From positions 72,619 through 136,618 of the forward strand of contig CAYJGZ010000004.1 in the NCBI GenBank assembly GCA_964370045.1: a stretch of 64,000 bases of DNA, read 5' to 3'. The notes beneath the pieces are model-generated. The model saw only the letters and a list, made by a program, of their open reading frames with translations. It was not told where the DNA came from and searched no databases. The position numbers and the translations under genes were made by a program. This document shows positions 52,699-61,435 of the stretch, piece after piece. The first letter of the stretch is position 1, and the number at the start of each line of letters is the position of its first letter. Origin of the DNA: JAAYCI01 sp964370045. Its GTDB lineage: Bacteria > Bacillota > Clostridia > Oscillospirales > Ruminococcaceae.

Positions 52699-52877
52699 TG
52701 TGATGCCCCTTTCCGCTTAAGACGAGCAGTGAATGTTACTTTTTGTACACAACTAAGCTTATGTTGTATGCTGTTAGTATACATATAAAGTGCACGTTTG
52801 TCAACAATAAATAAACTTTGTCAACCATTGAAATACTTTTAAGCGTTACATTTATTATAGCAAAGTGGTGATAAATA

Positions 52878-53168
52878 ATGGTTGACATGGGACTTAAGAT
52901 TAAGCGGCTTAGGCTGGAAAAAGAGATGACACAACAGCGCTTGGCCGATTGCGTTGGGGTGACAAAAAGCATGGTGTCCGCCTACGAAAGCGGAATACGC
53001 TCCCCATCTTTTGAGGTGCTTATTCAGCTTGCACAGGTGTTTCACGTGTCCACGGACTATCTTTTGGGCTTGCGGCAGGGCGTGGGGGTGGATGTCTCGG
53101 GGCTGTGCGAGCGTGATGTGGAGCTGGTGTATCGCCTTGTTCAGCGGCTTAGGAAGGCGGACGAGTAG
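52878..53168 (+). CDS. XRE-family HTH regulator
   Basis: 96 residues, one Cro/C1 HTH: KIKRLRLEKEMTQQRLADCV, KSMVSAYESGIRSPSFEVL, LAQVFHVSTDYLLG. The C-terminal 25 residues are a short helix (DVELVYRLVQRLRKADE) probably for dimerisation. Monocistronic, no clear target. ATG 52878 or 52887 could be used. Confidence 0.9.
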   Translation: MVDMGLKIKRLRLEKEMTQQRLADCVGVTKSMVSAYESGIRSPSFEVLIQLAQVFHVSTDYLLGLRQGVGVDVSGLCERDVELVYRLVQRLRKADE

Positions 53169-53188
53169 CGGTGAAGGCTTTTTTTGAA

Positions 53189-53307
53189 GTGGGCACATAG
53201 AGGTGATTTAGAATAAGTTAAGCGCAGGAAGAGAGCGCTATATCCTCCCTCGCCGCAGGCGGGGGAGGATATAGCAAAAACCAAATCACTGCGTTTGGCC
53301 ACACCCA
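53189..53307 (+). repeat. Family A palindromic repeat, copy A6
   Basis: The best-preserved long stem: 18 bp, GCTATATCCTCCCTCGCC over GCA (53237-53275), with both outer arms (GTGGGCACATAGAGGTGATT; AAATCACTGCGTTTGGCCAC). Confidence 0.85.
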
Positions 53308-53351
53308 TTTCATGTGTGCGGTTTATGGCGCTTTGTGCAGGATGGTTATTC

Positions 53352-53380
53352 TTGCGCAATTAAACGTAAAGTGGTACAAT
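53352..53380 (+). promoter_or_regulatory. Promoter of rubrerythrin
   Basis: TTGCGC (53352-53357), 17 bases, TACAAT (53375-53380). Confidence 0.6.
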
Positions 53381-53471
53381 ATGAGATGTAATGTGGCGTA
53401 TTGGCAGGGGCATGTGCACGAAATGTGCCCCTATGAGCTCGCCGCAAATAAATCAGCATGGAGGAGACGAC

Positions 53472-54011
53472 ATGGAGCTAAAAGGTAGCAAGACTGAAAA
53501 GAACCTGCAAGCGGCTTTTGCGGGGGAGAGCCAAGCAAACATGAAGTACACATATTATGCGTCCAAGGCGAAAAAGGACGGATATGTGCAGATTTCCAAT
53601 GTTTTTGCGGAGACGGCGGGCAACGAGAAAGAACATGCGGAGCTGTGGTTTAAGGCGCTTCACGGCGGCGCTGTGCCCTCCACACCCGAGAACCTTTTGG
53701 ATGCGGCCACCGGTGAAAACTTTGAGTGGACAGAAATGTACAAAGAAATGGCGAAAACCGCATACGAAGAAGGCTTTGACGAAATCGCAAAGCAGATGGA
53801 GGGTGTTGCGGCCATCGAAAAGCGCCATGAGGAGCGCTACCGCAAGCTGAAAGAGAACATCGATAACCAGCAGGTATTTGCACGCCAGGAGGAGCAGGTG
53901 TGGATTTGCACAAACTGCGGCCACATTCACATCGGCACGTCTGCGCCGGGCGAATGTCCCGTGTGCAAGCATCCCCGTGCTTACTTTGAGATTTATGTGA
54001 CGAACTTTTAG
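53472..54011 (+). CDS. rbr: Rubrerythrin
   Basis: 179 residues from ATG 53472 (GGAGG site). A ferritin-like four-helix bundle with diiron ligands in GESQANMKYTYYA, ETAGNEKEHAELWF and EGVAAIEKRHEERY, then a C-terminal rubredoxin domain CTNCGHIHIG ... CPVCKHP. It reduces H2O2 with electrons from rubredoxin or NADH systems and is the usual peroxide defence of anaerobes, here alongside catalase. Confidence 0.96.
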   Translation: MELKGSKTEKNLQAAFAGESQANMKYTYYASKAKKDGYVQISNVFAETAGNEKEHAELWFKALHGGAVPSTPENLLDAATGENFEWTEMYKEMAKTAYEEGFDEIAKQMEGVAAIEKRHEERYRKLKENIDNQQVFARQEEQVWICTNCGHIHIGTSAPGECPVCKHPRAYFEIYVTNF

Positions 54012-54039
54012 GTGGAAACTATTAGTGCAGTATGATAAG

Positions 54040-54076
54040 TACCGCATGTCGTGCACCTTGCGATGTGCGGTATTTT
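54040..54076 (+). terminator. Terminator after rubrerythrin
   Basis: TACCGCA..TCG pairs with CGA..TGCGGTA and runs into TTTTT. Confidence 0.8.
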
Positions 54077-54299
54077 TAGGCTTTGCATAATAACAAATGG
54101 TATGAAATATAGAATATATTCCAATGAGTATATTTAATAGCGTGTAATATTTGTGAAAACATTTTTGTGCTCAAGCAGGTGTGGTATAATGTTAAGTAGT
54201 ATTATGCGGAGAGTTTGATTTACTTGTAGAATATTTATAGCGATAAATTACCTATAGGATAATTTTTGGTAGATTATTCTGTGATGAAAGAGAGAAAAT

Positions 54300-55088
54300 A
54301 TGAAAAAAGTAATATCTTTGCTGGCGATGATGGTGCTTGCGTTAAATCTTTTTGGATGTGGGCAAAGTGCGGATACTACGGGGCAGAATGACGATGTGAC
54401 GGCGCAGGCGTATGAGCTTTACACAAAGGCGAACGAGGAGTTTGCGGCGGCGCCCTCCATAGCGGCGGATATGGCAATGGATATGACTATGTCCATGGGC
54501 GAAGAGGCTGTTGTGATGAACATGGAGATTTCCATGAAGCAAAACAATATTAGCGAGCCTGACATGCAGATGCAGGTGCAAACAATGACCCGCACCGACG
54601 GCGTGGAAATAGCCATGGACATGTACTATCTTGATGGATTTTTGTACCTTGAGGCGCTGGAGACCAAGACAAAAACACCTATGGACATAAGCGAAGTGCC
54701 CCAGCAAAGCACCTACAACGTGAGCTTTACGCAAGAGGCGATAGAGCAGGCGAGCATTACGCAGGTGAATGGCGATAGCCTATTGGAGTTCACTCTAAAT
54801 GGGGGAATGGTGGGCGATTTGCTGGGTGAGCTGCAGGAGCTTTTACCACAAGAGCTGGGCGCACAGGCAAATATTGGGCAGGTGGACTTGCAGGCGCTTA
54901 TCAGCCCTGAGGGAGAGCTACGTGAAATTTCCATGCTGTATAATCTCAGCGTGCTGATGTCGGGACAGACGGTGGAGGGAAGCGTTGAAATGCGCATGGA
55001 AAACATAGAAATAGGCGATGTGCAGATAGATTTTCCGCAGGATTTGGACAGCTATATGGATGCAGATATGAGCGGGATGGCGTTTTAG
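54300..55088 (+). CDS. Lipoprotein with LolA-like/DUF6612-like domain
   Basis: 262 residues. The signal peptide MKKVISLLAMMVLALNLFGC has its lipidated Cys at residue 20. The mature part is rich in Met and alternating polar residues (MAMDMTMSMGEEAVVMNMEI, DGVEIAMDMYYLDGFLYLE), like the curved sheet of LolA-type lipoproteins that bind hydrophobic ligands. Monocistronic, at the outer face of the membrane. The ligand is unknown. Confidence 0.8.
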   Translation: MKKVISLLAMMVLALNLFGCGQSADTTGQNDDVTAQAYELYTKANEEFAAAPSIAADMAMDMTMSMGEEAVVMNMEISMKQNNISEPDMQMQVQTMTRTDGVEIAMDMYYLDGFLYLEALETKTKTPMDISEVPQQSTYNVSFTQEAIEQASITQVNGDSLLEFTLNGGMVGDLLGELQELLPQELGAQANIGQVDLQALISPEGELREISMLYNLSVLMSGQTVEGSVEMRMENIEIGDVQIDFPQDLDSYMDADMSGMAF

Positions 55089-55330
55089 GAGAGAGGCTTT
55101 GCCGCAAACTGTGAAGTTTTTTTGTAGGGATAACCCTTGCGGTTGTCCGATGAACGCAAGGCTGGGGCTTTGCTTTTGAGCTACAAATAATCGTCAAGCA
55201 AAAAAATCCACGGCGGCGACAAAAATTGCTTGACTACATCAGATAAAGCACTACAATAGAAGGTAGATGTAATATTTTTAGGTGGCGCAGGTGATTTTGC
55301 ACGCGCCTCTTATGAAAAGGAGTGTTTTAT

Positions 55331-55636
55331 ATGGTAGTGACCCTGACGAGCGAAAATTTTGAGGCGGAAGTGTGCCAAAGCGACAAGCCGGTGCTGGTGG
55401 ACTTTTGGGCGGCGTGGTGTGGACCGTGTAAGATACTGGGGCCTATTGTGGAGGAGCTTTCGGCGGAGCACCCCGAGTACAAGGTGTGCAAGCTGGACGT
55501 GGAGAGCAACCGCAAGCTGGCGATTAAGTTTAAGGTGATGAGCATTCCCACCGTGGTGGCGTTTAAGGACGGCGAGGAAGTGGCGAGAAACGTAGGCGTG
55601 ACCGAAAAGGAAAAGCTGGTGGCACTGCTGAAGTAG
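55331..55636 (+). CDS. trxA: Thioredoxin
   Basis: 101 residues from ATG 55331 (AAAAGGAG). Active site WCGPC at 29-33 in LVDFWAAWCGPCK and cis-Pro in MSIPTVVAF. It reduces protein disulfides; no thioredoxin reductase is adjacent. Confidence 0.96.
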   Translation: MVVTLTSENFEAEVCQSDKPVLVDFWAAWCGPCKILGPIVEELSAEHPEYKVCKLDVESNRKLAIKFKVMSIPTVVAFKDGEEVARNVGVTEKEKLVALLK

Positions 55637-55649
55637 CGATATGTAGCAT

Positions 55650-55745
55650 TGATTTGGAATTAAAGTGAAACGTGGAAAAAAGTGGCATGTCCCCCGCTGT
55701 AGGCGGTGGATATGCCAAAAATATTAAACTGCTACTTTTGCCTGC
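55650..55745 (+). repeat. Family A repeat, divergent copy A7
   Basis: Stem GGCATGTCCCCCGCT / GGCGGTGGATATGCC (55684-55716) with G-T pairs and one mismatch; both arms strongly eroded. Confidence 0.65.
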
Positions 55746-55784
55746 GCAAAGCAGCATAAACTGCTTGCTAAGACAAAACGACAA

Positions 55785-55832
55785 AAAAGGACAGTGAGGC
55801 GCTCTGTTTTAGAGTGCACCACTGTCCTTTTG
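55785..55832. terminator. Bidirectional terminator
   Basis: AAAAGGACAGTG pairs with CACTGTCCTTTT, with an inner imperfect stem; it separates the convergent thioredoxin and DivIVA-like genes. Confidence 0.85.
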
Positions 55833-55863
55833 GATTTTGTGTATTTGCTCTGAAAATAATAAA

Positions 55864-57102
55864 CTAAGTAAGCATCTGAATGAGCGTGTCCGCCAAGTTT
55901 TCGGTCAGCGCACGGATGCGTCCTTCGCTCAGCTCGTCCTGTATGAAGCTGTCCGCTTCGGGCGCCCAGTACTGTGCCTGTGCGGTGGGGCCCACATTGT
56001 ATGCGGGGCGAAGCGGGCGCTGGCCTGCGGCAGTACCCTTGGACTTGTCTATGCTGCGGAAGCTGCTCCTGCCGTATGTCTCGGGGAAATATGTATGGTT
56101 TTTTTCCTGCGAGTATGCGGGCTTTTTTAGCGTGTCCTGTGAGGTGGGGCGGAAGTAAACCACCTGCTGTTGTGGCGGCTTTTGCACCGAAGGGGAGGTG
56201 GTGGGGAAACGCTCCACCTGCACGCCCAAAACGTTTAGGCTCTGCTCGGTGCGCCCGAGAGAGGATAGAATTTCGGACAGGGAGGTTTGCACATCCTCCA
56301 GCACACGGGAGACATCTCCCTCTACACTGCTAAGCTCTCCACGAAGGTTTGTGATGCTTTTGGCAAGGCCGCCCGCACTGCCGGTTATCTGGCGGTGGAT
56401 GCGCTCCTTTTCGTCGTTTGCAATGGCCCTTATGCGCTGTGCCTCGGCGTTTGCATCCGCAATGATGCCGGAGGAAACGGAGGTGGCAGAGGCTGAAACG
56501 GCGCTTGTGCGCACCGCCGCAAGGGCGGCCTGCTTTTCCTGCTGGGCCTTCTCAAGCTCGGAGAGCGCCTGCGAAAGCTGTGACTGCAACTGCTCGATTT
56601 GGCTGTCCTTTTCGGAAGTATCCACCCACTGACCTTGTGAGGTCTCGTCCAGCTGGCGGCGCAAATCGGATATTTGCACATCCGTCTTTTGGAACTCCTC
56701 ACGAAGCCAGTTGTTCTCCTGCTGTGAGTTGAAAAGCTGCTCGCGAATTTCCGCAAGCTCTTCCTCCGCCTGCTGTGTGGCGGATTTGGCTATGTCCAAA
56801 TCGTCCTGAAGCTGAAAAACATGCTGACGGCTTTCCTCGTAAGCGGCCTTGTCCACAGTGTCGGCGCTCGGGGTTTGGCCTGCCTGTTGATGGGATGCGA
56901 TGCTCGCCTCCAAATGGTGGATGCGCTGTGTCAGCTCGTGAATCTGCGAATCGGCCGATTCCTGCCGCTGGTAGTTTTCATCCGCAAGCTCGTCTAAATA
57001 CTCGAGCACCTCTTCCTTATTAAAGCCGAACATGGAGCTACTGAATAAACGCCCGCCGGTTTGCGGAGCGTATTGGTTGTACTCAAAACTTTGCTCGGAC
57101 AC
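55864..57102 (-). CDS. DivIVA-like coiled-coil protein
   Basis: 412 residues, GTG start at 57102 (AGAGAGG site 11 bases away). The N-terminus FGFNKEEVLEYLDELADENYQ resembles the membrane-curvature-sensing head of DivIVA/GpsB proteins. Residues about 40-190 are a long coiled coil rich in Gln/Glu, then an Ala/Ser segment and an apparently disordered Pro/Gln-rich tail. Likely a cell-division or polar scaffold; other coiled-coil roles cannot be excluded. Confidence 0.75.
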   Translation of the reverse strand: MSEQSFEYNQYAPQTGGRLFSSSMFGFNKEEVLEYLDELADENYQRQESADSQIHELTQRIHHLEASIASHQQAGQTPSADTVDKAAYEESRQHVFQLQDDLDIAKSATQQAEEELAEIREQLFNSQQENNWLREEFQKTDVQISDLRRQLDETSQGQWVDTSEKDSQIEQLQSQLSQALSELEKAQQEKQAALAAVRTSAVSASATSVSSGIIADANAEAQRIRAIANDEKERIHRQITGSAGGLAKSITNLRGELSSVEGDVSRVLEDVQTSLSEILSSLGRTEQSLNVLGVQVERFPTTSPSVQKPPQQQVVYFRPTSQDTLKKPAYSQEKNHTYFPETYGRSSFRSIDKSKGTAAGQRPLRPAYNVGPTAQAQYWAPEADSFIQDELSEGRIRALTENLADTLIQMLT

Positions 57103-57272
57103 AAAGCACCATTCCTCTCTTTAAGCGCCACCCTCGCCGAAAATGCAAGGGTGCAAACAATTAGCATAATTGTAGCACAGCAAACGAAGGGTTGACAACA
57201 GAAAAAAGAAAATAAATGACAGGTAATGTTGCACAAAGTGTGTTGTGGGGTTTGCAATGTGTAAACTTTGCA

Positions 57273-57899
57273 CTACTCTATGTCAACACCGCCGAATGCG
57301 CACACGCAGTTTAGGGTGAGCGTTTTTTCAAAGTCCCCACGCACCTTGTTTTCGATGCCGCCGAAAATGGGCGTGCCGCTTACTGTCACGGATACATTTT
57401 CGGGGGCGATAATATCTATGCCGCCAAACAGACACAGGCAGTCGATGATGGCATCATCGCTCACTGTCGCCTGGCGCAGGTCCAGCTCGACACCGCCGAA
57501 TATCGCACGGACGTGTATTTTTGTGACTTCGCCCGTGACAACACTGTCGTTGCCCGAAAATATTGCGGTGTAGCTGTTTTGCACGGGGCGGGCATCCTTT
57601 TGGTTTTTAGGGGTGCGTGCGAAAATAAAGCACAGCCCCACGGCGATGAGCGCAATGGGCCCGAGCAGTGCCCAAGGGATGATGTCGTTTGCCGCAAGCA
57701 AAAGCCCTGTGCCTATGGCTATGCTGATAAGGCCGCTTATCCACTGCTTTTGGAAAAGGGCAAATAGGCCGGGAAGGATGATGAACACCGTCCACCAGCC
57801 GTCAAAAAACAGCTCAAAATCCCAAAATTCGAGGGAATTGCCCCCGATGACAACGCCTATGGCAACGAGTATCAGCCCGAACAGTATTTTTGCTTTCAT
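57273..57899 (-). CDS. LiaF-like membrane protein
   Basis: 208 residues from ATG 57899 (AGGAGG). The N-terminal half has four hydrophobic segments (LFGLILVAIGVVIGGNSL, WWTVFIILPGLFALF, LISIAIGTGLLLAA, LLGPIALIAVGLCFIF). The C-terminal half is a repeated beta domain (IHVRAIFGGVELDLRQA, CLCLFGGIDIIAP, CVCAFGGVDIE) typical of LiaF/YvqF cell-envelope stress proteins. LiaF inhibits a LiaRS two-component system, but none is seen here. Confidence 0.87.
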   Translation of the reverse strand: MKAKILFGLILVAIGVVIGGNSLEFWDFELFFDGWWTVFIILPGLFALFQKQWISGLISIAIGTGLLLAANDIIPWALLGPIALIAVGLCFIFARTPKNQKDARPVQNSYTAIFSGNDSVVTGEVTKIHVRAIFGGVELDLRQATVSDDAIIDCLCLFGGIDIIAPENVSVTVSGTPIFGGIENKVRGDFEKTLTLNCVCAFGGVDIE

Positions 57900-57930
57900 G
57901 TGGTTTCCTCCTGCTTTTTCCATTTTTGGG

Positions 57931-57973
57931 ATGTGGACAAAATGGTAGTCTGGATTTTTTGGCATATCCCCCG
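57931..57973 (-). repeat. Family A repeat remnant A12
   Basis: GTGGACAAAATGGTAGTCTG, GATTTTTTGGCATATCCCCC: one outer arm and one strand of the stem. Confidence 0.5.
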
Positions 57974-57976
57974 AGG

Positions 57977-58723
57977 TTAGTGCTGTTTTATGGGTGCCCA
58001 GCCGTCAAGGCCCTCTTTTTGCAGTGCGCCCAGCATTTTTTGGTGAAAGGCAGAATCCTGCTGTGCACGTGCGTGGACAAACTGCTTTGCCTCGGCACGG
58101 GCGGTGTGGCCGTCCACGGGGCAGGTGCTACGGACAACCGGCGCATCGCAGGCGCTTGCCGCCGCCGCAACCTCACCCTCGCTCGCCAGCACCATGGGGC
58201 GGATAAGCGTGATGTCCTGCCTTGAGAGGTGCGTTACGGGCGAAAAACAGCCCAGCCGCCCACCGCCGAAAAGGTTCATGAAAAAGGTTTCGATGGCATC
58301 GTCCAAATGATGCCCCAGCGCAACCTTGTTGCAACCGAGCTGTTTTGCGGTGCGGTGCAGTGTGCCCCTGCGCATCTTTGCGCACAGCGCACAGGGGTTT
58401 TGCTCGCGCCGCACATCAAAGACGAGCGTGCCTATGTCGGTGCGCTGTATGGTGTGCGGAATATTTTGCTCGGCAAAAAAGCGAGAAAGCTCCGAATAAT
58501 CGGTGTGCACGCCGCCAAAGCAGGGGTCGAGTGTCAGCGCATGGAGGCTGAACGGGTGCTCAAAATAGCGAGCCAGCCCCTGCAACGCAAGCGTGAGCGC
58601 AACGCTGTCCTTACCACCCGAAACACCTACGCAAATGGTGTCGTCCGGCTGTATCATGTTGTACATCTGTATGGCCTTGCGGCAAAGTCCCTCAAGGTGC
58701 TGCATTTTTTTAGAGTTGCTCAT
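57977..58723 (-). CDS. TtcA-like tRNA-thiolation ATPase
   Basis: About 248 residues. PP-loop ICVGVSGGKDSVAL, CxxC in NPCALCAKMRRG, and GHHLDDAIETFFMNL, the pattern of the TtcA family, which puts sulfur at C32 of tRNA using an Fe-S cluster. A third cysteine in VRSTCPVDGH fits the cluster. The start (MSNSKKMQ) has a poor ribosome site and MQHLEG six codons later is possible. Other TtcA-like paralogues thiolate different tRNA positions. Confidence 0.88.
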   Translation of the reverse strand: MSNSKKMQHLEGLCRKAIQMYNMIQPDDTICVGVSGGKDSVALTLALQGLARYFEHPFSLHALTLDPCFGGVHTDYSELSRFFAEQNIPHTIQRTDIGTLVFDVRREQNPCALCAKMRRGTLHRTAKQLGCNKVALGHHLDDAIETFFMNLFGGGRLGCFSPVTHLSRQDITLIRPMVLASEGEVAAAASACDAPVVRSTCPVDGHTARAEAKQFVHARAQQDSAFHQKMLGALQKEGLDGWAPIKQH

Positions 58724-58778
58724 GAAGATAAGTATAGCAACTGTGCAAAGCGGTGTAAAGTGAAGTGTAGGCGATAGC

Positions 58779-58967
58779 ACCGATTGATTTCTATCGGTAT
58801 ATCCTCCCCTTATATAGATGTATAATTTAATATCACATCCATATCAAGGTTCTGACAAGGCTTTAAGAGTGGAGATTTGCGTAGCAAATACTACTCGTGC
58901 CTTGTTAGGTTCTTCCGGATGGGGAGGATATACCAAAAAACTAAATCGCCGTTTTTATTCGCACACC
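58779..58967 (+). repeat. Family A repeat A8 carrying an insert in the hairpin loop
   Basis: The stem strands GGTATATCCTCCCC (58796-58809) and GGGGAGGATATACC (58921-58934) are intact but 111 bases apart. The right arm follows as AAAAAACTAAATCGCCG; the left arm is eroded. Confidence 0.75.
58810..58920. repeat. Structured insert inside repeat A8
   Basis: A 111-bp segment with an AT-rich left part and an imperfect hairpin: CAAGGC, GAGT, AG and ATTTGC on one side (from 58856), then GTA, then the complements to GCCTTG (58899-58904). No coding potential. Confidence 0.6.
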
Positions 58968-59073
58968 ATTTTTGCAAAGTGAAATTGACAAATGAGAAAA
59001 CATGAGTAAAATAGAGTAAATGAGAGTAAAATGCAGATTGAGTGGGGAGAATTAACAAGACGGAAAAAATCTA

Positions 59074-59103
59074 TTGACAGTGCAGTGATGTGTGGGCTAT
59101 AAT
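59074..59103 (+). promoter_or_regulatory. Promoter of rplM-rpsI
   Basis: TTGACA (59074-59079), 18 bases, TATAAT (59098-59103). The leader to the rplM start is about 100 bases and could hold an autoregulatory structure, though I could not match a known L13 leader. Confidence 0.75.
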
Positions 59104-59211
59104 ACGTCTTGCGCACTGTTTCGCCTTTTGTGATGTGCACCCGATGAGTGGTGCTGAGAGGCTTTGTGTGCATTAGATGCTTTATTGAAAGATGATTCGG
59201 GAGGAAATGTA

Positions 59212-59640
59212 ATGAGCACAACACTTGCAAAACCCGCGACTGTTGAGCGCAAGTGGTATCTTTTGGATGCCACGGGTGTGCCATTGGGTCGCATTGCGGC
59301 AAAGGCCGCCGCACTGCTTCGCGGCAAGCACAAGGTGGACTTCACCCCCAACGTGGACTGTGGGGACCATGTAGTGATTATCAACTGTGACAAAGCGGTA
59401 CTGACAGGCGACAAGCTTCGCAAGAAGTTTTACCGTCGTCACACCGGCTGGGTAGGTGGCCTTAAAGAGGTGCAGTACAGCAAGCTGATGGCCGAGCGCA
59501 GCGACTTTGCGATGACGCTGGCTGTAAAGGGAATGCTGCCGCACAACACGCTGGGCGCAAACTCGCTGAAAAGGCTGCGCACCTACAAAGGCGCAGAGCA
59601 CAAAAACGAAGCACAAAAGCCACAGGCTTACACACTGTAA
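59212..59640 (+). CDS. rplM: Ribosomal protein L13 (uL13)
   Basis: 142 residues from ATG 59212 (GGGAGGAAA). WYLLDATGVPLGRIAAKAA, VDCGDHVVIINCDK, KGMLPHNTLGANSLKRLRTY are universal uL13 segments. Large-subunit assembly protein, cotranscribed with rpsI as in most bacteria. Confidence 0.98.
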   Translation: MSTTLAKPATVERKWYLLDATGVPLGRIAAKAAALLRGKHKVDFTPNVDCGDHVVIINCDKAVLTGDKLRKKFYRRHTGWVGGLKEVQYSKLMAERSDFAMTLAVKGMLPHNTLGANSLKRLRTYKGAEHKNEAQKPQAYTL

Positions 59641-59655
59641 AGGAGGCGGAGAATA

Positions 59656-60054
59656 ATGTACGAAACCAAACCGTATTTTTACGGCACCGGCCGCCGCAAG
59701 AGCTCTGTGGCAAGGGTTCGCATTTATAGCGGAAGCGGCAAAATCACCATCAACGACAGGGACATCGACGACTACTTCGGCCTTGAGACGCTGAAGCTTA
59801 TCGTGCGCCAGCCGCTGGTACTCATCGGCATGGGCGACAGCTTCGACATCGCCGTGCGTGTTGCGGGCGGCGGCGTGTCCGGCCAGGCGGGAGCTATCCG
59901 TCACGGCATTTCCCGTGCACTGCTTCAGCATGATGAGGCACTGCGTGCACAGCTGAAAAAGGCGGGCTTCCTCACCCGTGACCCTCGCATGAAGGAGCGC
60001 AAAAAGTACGGCCTCAAAGCCGCACGTCGTGCGCCGCAGTTCTCCAAGCGCTAA
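59656..60054 (+). CDS. rpsI: Ribosomal protein S9 (uS9)
   Basis: 132 residues, 15 bases after rplM with an AAGGAGG site. GTGRRKSSVARVRI, GGGVSGQAGAIRHGISRAL and the C-terminal KKYGLKAARRAPQFSKR, whose last Arg reaches P-site tRNA. Confidence 0.98.
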   Translation: MYETKPYFYGTGRRKSSVARVRIYSGSGKITINDRDIDDYFGLETLKLIVRQPLVLIGMGDSFDIAVRVAGGGVSGQAGAIRHGISRALLQHDEALRAQLKKAGFLTRDPRMKERKKYGLKAARRAPQFSKR

Positions 60055-60094
60055 AATCTACGATTTTACGGCGCATGCTGCAAAAAGTTATACG

Positions 60095-60126
60095 AAGAAC
60101 CTCACTCTTTGTGGGGTTCTTTTTTG
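60095..60126 (+). terminator. Terminator of rplM-rpsI
   Basis: AAGAACCTCAC pairs with GTGGGGTTCTT around TCTTT and continues as T-run. Confidence 0.92.
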
Positions 60127-60144
60127 TGTGGCAGGGCAGGGGGC

Positions 60145-60180
60145 ACACCAAAAACCCAAACCACCGCTTTTAGCTACATT
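60145..60180 (+). repeat. Family A repeat remnant A11
   Basis: CACACCAAAAACCCAAACCA then CCGCTTTTAGCTACATT resemble the right arm of family A only. Confidence 0.4.
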
Positions 60181-60363
60181 CAAGATAATTAAGAGTTTGT
60201 GAATAATTGCTTTGTGCGCTTGATTTGACGGCGCAGGTGTGGTATTATGATGTTGGATAAGTGCAGATACTTGTGCATAAGTATACGCAGGTGTCTGATG
60301 TGAAGTTAAGCTTTTTTTGGTGCTTTGCACCCTGTTATTTAAGGAAAGGAGGGCTTTGTTATT

Positions 60364-61140
60364 ATGAATAATATAAGCTCACTGCTTTCGATGTCCCAGA
60401 TGTCACAGCAGTTTTCAAGTGTGAATACGTCAAAAACCTCCGCTACATCGCAGGCGTTTGACTTTAACGCCGCAAGGGAGCAGGCGGCGGCGAGCCTTAC
60501 GACGTTTGAGGCGAACAACACCAAGGTAACCACGCTGAAAAAGGACACGGCCGACTTTTTGACACAGTACACAAACGACATGAACAGCATGAATACGGCG
60601 GCGAGCAAGCTTTCGGACTGGAACGCAGGCAATCTTTTGCGTGGCGAGAGCGGCGAAGTGACCGAAGAGAGCATACAGGAAACTGTGAGCGCCGCGCGTG
60701 AGATGGTGGAGAGCCACAACAATGCCCTTAGCACGCTGAACGACAACGCAGAGCGAGGGCCTGCTGTGCAGGAGCAGATGATGCGCATGGTGGACGACCC
60801 TGCATCCCAAGAGGCGATGGCGATGGTGGGCATCAGCATGAACGATGACGGCACTATGTCGCTGGACGAAGAGGTGCTGACGCAGGCACTGAGCACTGAA
60901 AATGTTGGCGGGCATGAGCTGTCGGCGGATATTTTGGGCGACATAGCACGGGATATTCAAAGTGATGCGCAGGCGGGTTTGCGTGAATCTGCACAGGAGC
61001 TTGTCTCCAATGACATTGCACAGATGCAGGAGATACAAAACAACGACCCCATTCGCTCCTTTGCACAGAGCCTTAAAAGCGGTGGCTCATATGCACTGAA
61101 CAGTGCGGCGGCAGGCATAATGATGAACATGCTGGCGTAA
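60364..61140 (+). CDS. Hypothetical protein, possibly flagellar-hook related
   Basis: 258 residues, AGGAAAGGAGG site. Helical and rich in Ala, Ser, Asn, Gln and Met, no Cys, no signal peptide or membrane span. The low-complexity start (NNISSLLSMSQMSQQFSSVN) and the stretch TKVTTLKKDTADFLTQYTND followed by MNTAASKLSDWN resemble secreted flagellar filament-cap or hook-associated proteins. No flagellar neighbours are present, so this stays tentative. Confidence 0.6.
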   Translation: MNNISSLLSMSQMSQQFSSVNTSKTSATSQAFDFNAAREQAAASLTTFEANNTKVTTLKKDTADFLTQYTNDMNSMNTAASKLSDWNAGNLLRGESGEVTEESIQETVSAAREMVESHNNALSTLNDNAERGPAVQEQMMRMVDDPASQEAMAMVGISMNDDGTMSLDEEVLTQALSTENVGGHELSADILGDIARDIQSDAQAGLRESAQELVSNDIAQMQEIQNNDPIRSFAQSLKSGGSYALNSAAAGIMMNMLA

Positions 61141-61226
61141 AGCTTGATGTGGCTTTGCCGATGGCGTGAGTGCACGTGTGAATGAGCGAGTATGCTCTGA
61201 AACAGAAGTGAGGACAAACAATAAGC

Positions 61227-61259
61227 AAAAGGTGTTGTGTGATGCGCAGCACCTTTTTT
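61227..61259 (+). terminator. Terminator after the 60364 gene
   Basis: AAAAGGTGTTGTG pairs with CGCAGCACCTTTT (with G-T pairs), then T. Confidence 0.85.
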
Positions 61260-61282
61260 GTGCGAAAATGTGGAAGTGCTGA

Positions 61283-61352
61283 GTAGGCATATTAGAATGT
61301 ATTAAGCGCAAGAATGTAGCAAAAAATTAAACCACTGTATTTGCCCACGTCC
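61283..61352 (+). repeat. Family A repeat remnant A10, hairpin deleted
   Basis: GTAGGCATATTAGAATGTAT, TAAGCGCAAGAA, then GTAGCAAAAAATTAAACCAC and TGTATTTGCCCACG: both arms without the central stem. Confidence 0.65.
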
Positions 61353-61435
61353 TGAAAATGCTGAGTGTGGCGTGCGGAAATTGCCGTGTAGCAGGGGTAC
61401 TTTCGCAAAAAAAGTGTGAAAATGAATACAGAAAG

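Noticed and set aside
59104..59211. Known L13 ribosomal leader
   Set aside because: The leader length fits but I could not match the conserved stem pattern by eye; a covariance search would decide.
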